Positions 35,976 through 47,427 of a stretch of 64,000 bases of DNA are shown piece after piece. The stretch's first letter is position 1, and each line of letters opens with the position of its first letter. Made by a program: the position numbers and the translations under genes. This stretch comes from Hypholoma sublateritium FD-334 SS-4 (lineage: Eukaryota; Basidiomycota; Agaricomycetes; Agaricales; Strophariaceae). Under the pieces are notes generated by a model, which was not told the DNA's origin, ran no database searches, and saw nothing but the letters and a program-made list of their open reading frames with translations. The stretch is from NCBI GenBank assembly GCA_000827495.1, contig KN817525.1, positions 364,493 through 428,492 on the forward strand. Direction: 5' to 3'.

Positions 35976-36418
35976 GGCCAACAGGCTTTACGTTTCACTT
36001 TTTAATTCCAACGCGTATATATTATGATGATTCAACTTGAGCCAGAACAGCCTCGTGAGGAGGCGAGTCGCGGGCGAGTCGGGCAAAGTGCAATACTAGA
36101 TATCGTGAGGTCAACCAAGGATGAGCGTGTAAGTGCGAACAAGAGCCTGGGAGTTGCCTGAGAGCCTAGAGGCAAGCCTGACTGCGGGCATGGATGACGG
36201 TGTATTCAAGATAACCGCCTGGGAATTTCTGGACTCTCGACTTTGCAGTCATCCTCCGAGACTCGAAGTCAATTGGTCATGGACTGAGGCCGTATGCGTA
36301 TCGTGGCCAGATTCCGGGAACCGATGAGAAGCAAAAACTGCTAAGTGGCAAGTGCCAAGAAGTCCGACAGTCGTAGCGTTAGTGGACTCTGGTTGAAACA
36401 TCTCCTCCTCGGAGGATC
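35976..36418. other. Intergenic, upstream of the reductase gene
   Basis: No supportable coding frame. It contains the reductase promoter and ends at the terminator of the first tRNA-Ser gene. Confidence 0.5.
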
Positions 36419-36424
36419 AAAAAA
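36419..36424 (-). terminator. Pol III T6 terminator of tRNA-Ser copy 1
   Basis: A run of six A on the plus strand, hence T6 on the transcribed strand, lies 7 bp after the 3' end of the tRNA. Confidence 0.7.
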
Positions 36425-36431
36425 CATACTC

Positions 36432-36513
36432 CGACGCCAGCAGGACTCGAACCTGCGCCCTCAAAGAGGAACAGATTTCTAATCTGTCGCTGTAACCACT
36501 TAGCTATGGCGCC
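36432..36513 (-). tRNA. tRNA-Ser (anticodon AGA), copy 1
   Basis: An 82-nt gene starting GGCGCCATAGCTAAGTGG on the minus strand. The acceptor stem pairs GGCGCCA with TGGCGTC, and the discriminator base is G. The anticodon arm ACAGA-TTAGAAA-TCTGT places AGA at the anticodon, reading UCU and, after inosine modification, neighbouring serine codons. A long variable arm, as expected for tRNA-Ser, precedes the T arm with the B-box GGTTCGAGTCC. There is no intron and the CCA is not encoded. Confidence 0.93.
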
Positions 36514-36629
36514 TTATTTTAAGGAGTCACATGTGCAGCTAAATCGTTTTTGTGTAATGCAGAAGGCGGCGATCAAAGACAGGTTTGACGGACCCGCATC
36601 TGCATCCGACTTGCTTTCGCTCCTCCACG

Positions 36630-38501
36630 ATGCCCACCTTCGACAACATCGAGGAATATCTGGCGTATATCGAGGAGTACTTCTTCTACTCGGTCAACGC
36701 CGTCACGCACAGTCTGCCAGATGTCAACGAAGTCGTTAATCAGCTCTGGGTAGACATATCGCGGTATGGGCCTGGTATGCCGGCGTTCCCAGAAGTGCAT
36801 GTACCCTCCCTTGGCGACTTCCAAGTTCCACCGCCGCCTCCACCGCCTCCACCTGAGCCGTCGTCTTGGGTTGGACAGTCCGCAGACTGGGTAGCTCGCC
36901 ATCCGTGGAAGACCTCAGGCCTTGTCGCGGGTATCGTGGGCGCTGGGTTGCTCGTCGGATATCGCGACAAAGTTGGCAGACGAGCGAAGCATATCTACCA
37001 TCGCAAGAAGTCGCAGTCGCCGGACTCTCTCCAGATCGTAGGCAAGTGCTTCTATCATGTTGAACCATCGATACATGATATTAAAGAATGACGCAGTTGT
37101 CTTGGGAGGCGATACACCTTACGGGCTGCCATTAATTCTAGATCTTGAAAAGAAAGGATACATCGTAATCGCCAGTGTCTCCACCCCTGAGGCCGTCGAG
37201 GACCTTGAGCAGCAGTGTCACGGATACGTCAAGGCCCATGTTCTAGATCCCTTCGAGGTACATCAACAATGTCTTGCGCGTGACTCCTACTCACCGTCTG
37301 CACACTAGCCCGCCACTGTTCCAATCTTTCTGCGCTCCCTCTCGGCCACCCTTTCTCGCAAGTTTCCGTTGAACTCTGTCGGAGATCCTTATGCAACACC
37401 TGCAGCTATGCCATATATACATTCGATCATCTCTCTTCTCTCACTTTCTGCGCCAGTTCCAGGCCTCGACGCGCCGCTAGAACACATCTCGCTGCAGCAT
37501 ACGTACCTGCCCTATGTCACCGCCACTCAGATAACGCCGTTGCAAGTCATCCAAGCACTGCTGCCCCTTCTACGGACAGGCTCGGCCCGAAGCCGAGACA
37601 AGGGGAAGAAGTCCATCATCATCTGTTTGCCCGCCACAGACGCACGTGTGGGCCTGCCCTTTGCCTCTGTTCAAGCCATGAGCGCAGCTGCTACGATACG
37701 CGCTGCTGAAGTCCTCCGCCGGGAGATTCGCGTAGCCGCTACGACAGAGCACTCTGAATCCATGAAGAATATCAACGTAGTTGTCGTCGACGTGGGTACC
37801 TTTGATATCGGTGCGGCCTTCAAGTCGCTCCCCCCTGAAGGTATCTACAAGGCGATGGAAGACTGGAGTGCTTCCGAAAAGGTAATTTACGGTCCCGCAT
37901 TTGTTTCGGTTATGCGAGAGAAACCCGCGCCCACCTCTTTCTGGAGCCGCCTGTTCACGGATGACCAGAACTATGGGATGGCCCGCAAACCCACCGACCT
38001 ATCTGTGCTGGCGAGCAACCTCATCGGAGTTGTTAGTGGGGGGCATTTTGGACCAAGGCTCTTCGGTGTCAACGTGGGGTTGGGATATATTCAACAATGG
38101 ATTCGTGGCGAAAGATTTTCAATCGGCGCTGGTGGTGAGATTTCATCACTCATAATCTTTGAAGCTAGTTGACATGATTCTTTTCTTGTATAGCCCCAAC
38201 ATATCGAATTGCTTCACATCTCCCTACTGTCCTTCTTGATGGGCTGATCAATCTCCCTTACTTCCTTATCTCCATTCGCAACCGCCTTCTTCCAGTCCAG
38301 CCATTCAGAACCCCTCCGGCTGAGCTCCCCCCACCTGTCGCTTCAAAGCAAACCCCGTTGAAGGGAGAGGCAGCCGCTTCGGAGAAGACACCAGAGTCTT
38401 CCGACTTCGAGACGAACTCAGATGCAGACGTCGAGAGCAACGTCGGGGATGCGGCTGAGAGCAGCTGGGTGAGTTTGAACAACAAGCACGCCGACGCGTA
38501 G
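36630..38501 (+). CDS. DUF1776 family protein (SDR-like fold)
   Basis: The start MPTFDNIEEYLAYIEEYFFY at 36630 is typical of the fungal DUF1776 family; a longer frame begins at 36585 but adds an unconserved peptide. The protein has a Pro-rich segment (nine prolines), a probable membrane segment (TSGLVAGIVGAGLLVGY), and then a Rossmann-like domain beginning IVVVLGGDTPYGLPLIL. The body resembles a short-chain dehydrogenase without the catalytic tetrad: KKSIIICLPATDARVGLPF, SVQAMSAAATIRAAEVLRR, INVVVVDVGTFDIG. The C-terminus is PYFLISIRNRLLP followed by an acidic tail. The intron at 37042-37096 uses a GC donor (GTAG followed by GCAAGT) and is required to keep the VVVLGGDTP frame; three further introns are GT-AG or similar. 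The yeast member is reported as mitochondrial; the biochemical role is unknown. Confidence 0.85.
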
Positions 38502-38922
38502 ATGGCGCCCATCTATTCATTTACTTATAATTCATCTTCTCGGACCACCTCATCCCCAGCCTGACATCTCCACTCCGCATCAATGACCCCACTTTGCAAT
38601 TTAAATAACATGTACCATTAGATTTTGTACCTTTGCACGCCGACGGCGTTGTACAATTGCGTTGAATACGACCCCCATTAATATTTATCGAATAATTAAA
38701 TTCTGCGTTGAACCACGAATTTCTAGGGATGTGGCGAGATAGTTGGGCTGTGAAAGATCCTTACTACTTACATATATACTTACCAAACCAAACTATGGCA
38801 TGACAGAGCCGCAACGGATCCAGTCAAGTACAGTCCCTTCATAAACATCCACTTCCAGATGCGGTTTTATAAGTAGAGTGAGCATTCAATAAATGAGCTT
38901 AGCAATCAATTAGTGGGCTTTA
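38502..38922. other. Intergenic, between convergent DUF1776 and homeodomain genes
   Basis: A 3'-3' spacer with AT-rich sequence. I see no gene. Confidence 0.5.
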
Positions 38923-40236
38923 CTACTCCGTGCTCATCGCTTCGAATGTATATACAGGTGCGCGCTGAGACGGCGCAGTGGGAACTGACGGCGGGGTGCC
39001 TACCGATAGAGGAGGGGGTGAAGGCAATCTGGGCCCGTCAGGGCCTACTGACCAGGAGGTTTCCCTGATGTCTGGTACCACCGGTCGAAACGAGAAGGGG
39101 AACTCGTTGGCGTCTGTCGACCAGGACGATCTCGACCGAACACTACTCGAGGCACTTGCGTAGCTCGAAGACGACGATGTAGGCGACGGCTGCCTTGACT
39201 TCAGGCTCTCTAAATGAGTGAGGAGCGCTTCGTATTCCTCGCTGCTATGCCCTCCTTCGCGGCTTTCCTCCTTGTCAGGCGCAGTTTCGGTTTCTTTAAT
39301 GCTCGTCATTGAATGGCGTGGATCCTGCTTGAGTCCTTTCGGCTGCAAAGCGTGGCCGCGCACCCCCCGCTCCAGTTTTGCCGCTGAGCCACTCGCTTTG
39401 CTGCGTCGCTTCCTTTTAGTCCTGGCACCGGTAGAGGGCTTCCGAAAGCTTGGTTCTCCCATGTTCTGGGAAAAGCTCAGGCTGGTGTGGCTCGCCCAAT
39501 CGTTGACTCGCTCATTGACCAGAGCTCGTAAATCGTGAGTGTGTCGCTTCCAGTGCGCAATCTTATAGTTTTCCAGCCGCTCGCAGAGCCTTTGGACGGC
39601 CAGCCCCCGCGTTCGGAAGGTCGGATCCTCGGAGACAATTTTCCATGCATTGAAGCCGCAGATATCGTAGGACGCTAATATCTGACGATATTCCAATTCG
39701 CTGAAGATCTCGCTAACTTCGCTATACTGCGGCGGTTTATGTGGAGTAGAGAAGTGATAAGGAGTCTGTGGAAGTGATTCGCCGTCGGTTGTATCAGGAC
39801 TGGGGAGGCTATGTGCCTGATGTTGCCCAGTGCTCATATGGTTGTAGGGAGGCTGTGGGCGACTACCTTGTAAGCCCGCGATTGGTTGCTGCCTGGTATG
39901 TTGCACCTGCAGGTGCTGATTCTGGAGCCTGTCAATATATATCATTAACGTCGAAAAAATGGACTTGTGCATTGCATACCAAATCTGTACTCTGCGAGCT
40001 GGGATGCCAATCATCTTGCCGATTGCAGAACACCTCATCAACGAAGGGAAAACATCATGTTCGTATGCCTCGTTGAGGACTTTCAGCTGATCATCGTTGA
40101 GAGGTGTATCACTTCCAGCGAAGAGGGAGTGCATTTGTGAATTAGCATCGGAAAAGCCGTGACTGTGCCCATAAGTCGAGTGAGAGCGAGCCCGCAAGTT
40201 GCGTTGAGTGTCAGAGTACTCCATAGCGGGCAGCAT
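38923..40236 (-). CDS. Homeodomain transcription factor with atypical recognition helix
   Basis: The first ATG in frame is at 40236 (MLPAMEYSDTQRN); another lies at 40224. The N-terminal part holds a homeodomain: TPLNDDQLKVLNEAYEHDVF, then PSLMRCSAIGKMIGIPARRV and, after splicing a 51-nt intron (39929-39979), QIWLQNQHLQVQ. The invariant Trp48 and Asn51 are kept, but Phe49 is Leu and the usual Arg52-Arg53 pair is Gln-His. The intron is a multiple of three with no stop, so an unspliced product would insert 17 residues just after the helix-3 tryptophan. The rest is a long region with a conserved-looking block (EYRQILASYDICGFNAWKI, KIAHWKRHTHDLRALVNERV), a basic stretch (GARTKRKRRSKASG) and Ser/Pro-rich ends. 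It is not one of the HD1/HD2 mating-type pair judging from its single copy and context. Targets are unknown. Confidence 0.78.
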   Translation of the reverse strand: MLPAMEYSDTQRNLRARSHSTYGHSHGFSDANSQMHSLFAGSDTPLNDDQLKVLNEAYEHDVFPSLMRCSAIGKMIGIPARRVQIWYAMHKSIFSTLMIYIDRLQNQHLQVQHTRQQPIAGLQGSRPQPPYNHMSTGQHQAHSLPSPDTTDGESLPQTPYHFSTPHKPPQYSEVSEIFSELEYRQILASYDICGFNAWKIVSEDPTFRTRGLAVQRLCERLENYKIAHWKRHTHDLRALVNERVNDWASHTSLSFSQNMGEPSFRKPSTGARTKRKRRSKASGSAAKLERGVRGHALQPKGLKQDPRHSMTSIKETETAPDKEESREGGHSSEEYEALLTHLESLKSRQPSPTSSSSSYASASSSVRSRSSWSTDANEFPFSFRPVVPDIRETSWSVGPDGPRLPSPPPLSVGTPPSVPTAPSQRAPVYTFEAMSTE

Positions 40237-40870
40237 ATTAACCACTATGACAAAGAAGGATTAAGCAGCGGATTAGAGATCCAATTGCAGTGCAGTTGAT
40301 ATAAATCCATTGACCCTTGATTGACCCCCCATAACAGGATGTGCTGGAATCTCGGAAATGCAAGAAAAAGAGGTACCTATTTTTGCCATGCGCCATACCC
40401 AAACGAGTCCTACATGGAATGACAAATGAGTACGGATTCGAAGTATAGAGTTGGAAACGGAAAACGAGGGCCCTGGTGGACCATGGAACCTGATGATAGA
40501 GGTTCGAAATGCAGATAGAGTTCAAATATGCATTCAGCGCTTAGCGTGTGAGCACACTTTCTCACGATGCAAGGCAGAGATGTTTTTCGTCCTCGAAAGT
40601 AACCCGGCCGTACGGTGATTATAATGTTCTGCTTAGTCTATGAGTAATCGACTTGGATGAATTTCGGACATTTTAGTTCCTTGTTTGCCAGTACTTTTTG
40701 AGTAGTAATTTCCTCTTTGGGCTTAAGGCAATGGTATTACCCAAAATAGGTTTTACTGCAGCGTCGGACTCTCACTGACATGATCAGAGTCTGGACAGTG
40801 GAGTCCAGAGCTATCGGAAACAAGTGTGTACTGTGCAGTGTGAAAGGATGAAGATACTAACATAAAAAGT
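40237..40870. other. Intergenic, upstream of the homeodomain gene
   Basis: About 630 bp with no recognisable coding sequence, probably the long promoter and 5' leader of the transcription factor. Confidence 0.5.
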
Positions 40871-40876
40871 AAAAAA
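40871..40876 (-). terminator. Pol III T6 terminator of tRNA-Ser copy 2
   Basis: Six consecutive T on the transcribed (minus) strand, 7 bp past the tRNA 3' end, at the same spacing as copy 1. Confidence 0.7.
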
Positions 40877-40883
40877 GATACTC

Positions 40884-40965
40884 CGACGCCAGCAGGACTC
40901 GAACCTGCGCCCTCAAAGAGGAACAGATTTCTAATCTGTCGCTGTAACCACTTAGCTATGGCGCC
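40884..40965 (-). tRNA. tRNA-Ser (anticodon AGA), copy 2
   Basis: Identical over all 82 nt to the gene at 36432-36513, on the same strand and 4.45 kb away. Only a few flanking bases on the 3' side (GGAGTAT, then a T run) are shared, so the duplication is either old or limited to the gene itself. Confidence 0.93.
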
Positions 40966-41174
40966 CCATATTTGGCGTTGACGCGTGCGCGTCCAGTCGA
41001 GCGCCTCTCCCAACATAGAACAAAACAAGTTTCCAGCAGAGCCTCCTCGATTGCACCTATCACTAAGAGGAGTACCTAATCATGCATAAAGATTGAAGCC
41101 ACCAACAGCAATGCAAATTTTGATTTTGGAACAGGCAGGATATACTCTAAAGGTGTATGAATAAGTATGAAGAC

Positions 41175-43180
<2,006 letters not shown>

Positions 43181-44681
43181 ATGCCCGTCCGTCAGCGCGC
43201 CGTCAGCAGCGAGCTCGCGGCAATTGACCGCCAGATAGACGCCCTCCAGGCACGTCGTGCTGCTGTGCCCATCGCCGTCGCTCATCGCTTTCCAGGCTCG
43301 CCGCCTCGCCATCCTCGAAGAGGAAGAGAGCGCACAAATAGGGCACTCGCCGATATCCAATCTGCCGCCAGAAATATATGGCCTAATATTTTCTCTCTGC
43401 GCGGTCGACGAGTGCGACCTTGACTGTGCCTCTGTAGACCGCCGACTTTTCGGCCCTAGCGTGCTATGTCGCGTATCTCCGCTCTGGCGCGCCCACGCCA
43501 TAAATAACCCAAGCTTATGGACCACCATCCACGTCCGCCCGCTGTCCGCAGACATTCTAGGCGCCCGTCTATGGCTTGAGCGCTCCGAAAATCTGCCTCT
43601 GCGCGTCAATATATGCTCGGCCGATGAAGGCTGGCTATCGCATCGCGTCATGGCTCCCCTCTTGCAGCAGTTTCTCCCGTACTGCCACCGCATACAGTCA
43701 TTCAACACGGCTCTGGCCTTGGAAACACTCCCCACATTATTTGACAAAGCCAGACACCTCCGCATGCCCAACCTCGAAGAGCTCCAGCTTCTCGTCGACG
43801 ATTTACTTGATACAGATTTTATTCTTGGGGAACTTTTCGCGCCCAAACTGCACCGTCTGCACGTCCGCGACATGACTCTGATTCACAAATGCATCGGCAG
43901 CTGTTTCGCCAACGTCACAACTCTGACCGTCGAATACAGCCCTACGTGGAAATCACCGCACATCTTCCCGCACCTCCTCGCCAGCTGCGTGCAGGTGCGC
44001 GCCTGCCACCTTGTCTTCCCCTTCACCGTCCGCTTCAACGAGCTCGCCCCCATCGAGCTTCCAGAACTCCGCACCCTCACCCTCGAGTGGCACTTCCTCT
44101 TCCACGCTGCCGACATATTCAGCGCCCTCCGCGCCCCGAAGCTGCGCGCCCTCCACCTCGTGCACCGCTCGATGCAGCTCTCCCTCCCGCAGCACATCCT
44201 TGGCTCTCTCTGCGCCCTCGCCCTATCCGCGCCGCACCTCCACAAGCTCACCGTCGAAGGGTGTCACGTCCCGCGCGAGCTGGAGGTGCACGCCCTGCTC
44301 ACCGCGTGCCGCGCGCTCGAGCGCCTGGAGATCGTGCGCTGCACCTTCGGCGAGCGCTTCGTCGCGGCGCTCACCCCACCCCCCATCCGGCGCGAGCGCG
44401 ACACCGCGCGCGGCTGGATCTGTCCGCGCCTCACGCACGTCGCGTTCGAGGCGCTCGCGGACAGCGACGTGCGCCCGATCGTGTGTTTCGCGCGTGCGCG
44501 TACGGACCCCGCCGCTGGGGCGCTGGCGAATGGCGCGCGCTATCTCAAGGAGCTCGCGCTGCACACGGAGGTGTATGCGCTTACTCGACATGCGCGGCTG
44601 CTCATGCTCTCGGGCCTGCTTGAGGTGCAGCGCGCGATTGACATTGTGGGGCCGTTTGGGGCCCTGCTGGACGCCGCCTAG
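43181..44681 (+). CDS. F-box-like protein, agaricomycete type
   Basis: Agaricomycete F-box-like proteins begin with a short coiled coil, then an F-box, then a loose leucine-rich region. The ATG at 43181 gives MPVRQRAVSSELAAIDRQID and ALQARR, and the following frame carries ISNLPPEIYGLIFSLCAVDE, LCRVSPLWRAHAINNPSLW and TTIHVRPLS, a clear F-box-like motif. The remaining 350 residues have repeated Leu-rich segments (LRTLTLEWHF, LRALHLVHRS, LHKLTVEGCH, LERLEIVRC). The 5' end is uncertain: the two frames must be joined by an intron of 67 nt (GTCGTG...CGAAG) or of 31 nt ending at TTTCCAG, or there is a frameshift. The likely role is substrate recognition in an SCF ubiquitin ligase; the target is unknown. 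Confidence 0.75.
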
Positions 44682-45342
44682 ACACTGCCGTTTTTTTAAC
44701 ATCTATTTTGGTTTGTGGGCATCTGTAAGTGTGCACATATGTTGTAATACTGCGTGTATTTTAGTGGGTGGCATGTGTTGTTCATGTATTTTTATCCTCT
44801 TGTTTGTAGCTATAGTATGTGAACTTGGCTGAATCCTGAGCCTTGCACTTTTGTTTCGATTAATTACCAGTATTGATCCATTGAGTTATTGCTCCGGATT
44901 TTCGGGGGTTAGTCTCTTGTTCGTCTATCCAAGAGGAAGGGCATACAAACAGATTTGGTCAGTATGCAAATTACTACAGGAAGGTTATTAATATACAACT
45001 GACAATAGCCCTCCCAACAACCAATTGATGTATGTAGAAACAAAATCCAAAACTATGAAGAAGATATGTAACGATATATAGGATATAAGTGTAGATATGT
45101 GATAGATATATTAAGCGCTGTATTAATATAGATCGAATCCAGAGTGGACACACAAAATAGAAAGCAAGAAAACACAAAGAATACACACATTCTCCGCCGA
45201 CCGGTCAAATGGAACCTGCACGAGATGACCGGCGTCAACACAGCAAAAGAATGGTAACGTGGAGGGGGGATGACGGAAAACCAACAGCCAAAGGCACGCC
45301 CCCCCCAAAAAATTACCTAAATCCCAGCCACGGCGCACGGGT
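44682..45342. other. Intergenic, convergent spacer
   Basis: AT-rich 3' flanks of the F-box-like gene and the Zn2Cys6 gene. Frames with long aromatic/hydrophobic runs appear but have no homology I recognise. Confidence 0.5.
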
Positions 45343-46925
45343 TCACCTGAAGAAACGGTAGTCTCCAAACCGCGCCCCGGGGTCTGGGACAGGCGCAGGT
45401 GGCGTGTACGCCGCCTCAGGCGGGGTGTCCGGCAGCCCATACAGCGGCGCGCCGTGGAACGCGTCCCTGCCCGCATACGGCGTAGGCTCCGCGGCAGGGC
45501 CCGCTCTCTGGCCTAGCGGCGGGCTCATGTGCTCGAGGAGGCTCGTAGGCGCGCCGCTGCGCGCGCGCATTGCGGGCGGGAGGTGCCTGTCGCTGTAGCT
45601 CGCATACGCTGTGCTGAAGCCGGCCGTGGAGAACTCGGGCGCAGCGTCCTGGAGGGGTGAGGAGAGAGTGTCGCCCGTGCCCCACGCTGCGTAGCCCGCT
45701 GTGCCGTCGTACACGTCGGGGCGGAAAAGCAGAGCCGGGTCCTTGGCATATTGGTATGGGTCGGGTATTCCGGAAGGATATCGTGAGGCGGCAGACGAGG
45801 CAGGCGCCGCGCTCGAGGTCTCGCCGTGCTGGAGGGTGTCCAATAGTGCAATAGACCCGTCGCTCTGGATCGAGAACTGGTCGTCGACTCGCGTTAAGAA
45901 TTCGTGGTAAGAGAGGTTGCCGAGGTGGGGATGGAGCATGTTGCGTTCATCCGATTGTATGGTATAGGCCGAGGTACTCAGCGCCTGCTCAGTCGTCAAA
46001 TCGGGCGCCATGTAGTCGTAGTTCAACCCCTTATCCTGATGCGACTCCGTGGCATACGACGCAATGATGGCCTGCCTACGATGGTCAAAGTCACTGTTCG
46101 CAGAAGACTGGGACTGTGGGGACGATATATCCCAAAGGCCCGATTCTGGACCGAGTGATCCATAATGCTTTTTTGACGTATAGCGATCCTCATGCTCGGT
46201 TCGAGGTATAATCAGTCCACGGTGGCTGGCTAGGCCGTTTAAATAGCCATTCCCAGGAACGGACCGCGATTTTAACGGAGGAAGGGAAGTCGAAGGAGGC
46301 GCCAAAGGGCTGGTGGATGTCAAGGCGCCGTAGCTACGGGGCGAGCGATCGTATGCATTTGTCTGCGATTGGCCCATGCGCGAATGATACGCTGGAGTAG
46401 GCCTGCCGCTTCCATTGACTTGGAACGGATTCGGCGACGGGATTGGCCTCGTCCTCACCAGCGAGCGCGCGCGCGTTTCACGAACTGAATATTCGCACAA
46501 CAGCCCTCGGTTCAAACAGCGGACACAAACCGGGCGGTTACCAGAGCACTTGAGTCCTCGACATCAATGGCTGTCTGGTATATCAAAATATTGAGGCGCA
46601 CCTTGGTTTTCCGTTCCCGGCATTTGTCGCATGCTTGTGAAGTCCGTGGCCGACCAGACTTTCCGCCCGGTTTCCTCGGCTGAGGTACTTCGGATATTCC
46701 TTCCGCTCCAGAATCTCCTCCAGACGGAACGGGGGACGTAGAACCCTCGTCAGTGATGGCTCGTGGACTTGCGCTGCCTTCCCTTTCGAACTCCATGTCG
46801 CTGAAGCTAGCCGAGACGTTGGAGGTGATGGGCGCTTGTTCGCTGCCGCCGTGATGGTTGCGTGGTCTGGGAGCTGCAAAGTTCATTAATGAATAGACGT
46901 GCCCATTGGACTCTTGAAACCCCAT
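45343..46925 (-). CDS. Zn2Cys6 fungal transcription factor
   Basis: The ATG at 46925 encodes MGFQESNGHVYSLMNFAAP. The binuclear zinc cluster is split by an intron: RTSQACDKCRERKTK joins to CSGNRPVCVRCLNRGLLCEY, giving a canonical C-x2-C-x6-C-x6-C-x2-C-x6-C pattern with a basic lead-in (RKPGGKSGRPR). The remaining 370 residues are Ser/Pro/Tyr-rich without a recognisable fungal-specific transcription-factor (middle homology) domain, ending DPGARFGDYRFFR. Short Zn2Cys6 proteins lacking that domain are common in basidiomycetes. DNA target and regulated pathway cannot be inferred; the neighbouring isovaleryl-CoA dehydrogenase gene is on the same strand 502 bp upstream. Confidence 0.85.
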
Positions 46926-47427
46926 AACCAGGAAGGATGTATAGTGTGTCGGGGAGAGAATGAGAGAAGGAGGCTGACACGACTTTTGTCGGTGGTGGCT
47001 GTCTGGAGGTCCAAGTTGGTACCAGGCGAGGAGAAACCTTCCTGGCTGAGGCTAATGGGTGCTGAAAGTTTTGTAGTAAACATGACGCATGACCCCAGAT
47101 TTTGACCGATCGTCAGTGCAAAAGATCGAGACAAACCTCCGCTGAGCGCATTTAGACATGTCAGCAAACAGTGAGTCAAAGTGCTCGGTAGAGTCTTAAC
47201 CCTAAGATAAATTTAACACCGCGGCGGTTTCCACAGCAGTATATATTGACGGGGATCTGAAACCTTGAAGCTACGTTAGGTACAACGTATATAGTGCTTT
47301 TAAGTCGTCCAAGGGGGTATATAGTGATATTCTGAATGAACTCGCCAGTTCAGCCATTCAAAATTCAAACGGATATCTCAAAATGGAGTTACCTAAGTTT
47401 GCCCTTATTCCGTGACTATTACGGCGC
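46926..47427. other. Intergenic, upstream of the Zn2Cys6 gene
   Basis: Promoter of the transcription factor and 3' flank of the dehydrogenase gene. No supportable gene. Confidence 0.5.

Noticed and set aside
34936..38501. A sterol or secondary-metabolite cluster around the 5-alpha-reductase-like gene
   Set aside because: Neighbours (cyclic phosphodiesterase, tRNA, DUF1776) do not form a pathway and no core synthase is present.
40237..40245. Upstream start for the homeodomain protein
   Set aside because: The codon at 40245 is GTG, not ATG; 40236 is the first true ATG in this frame.
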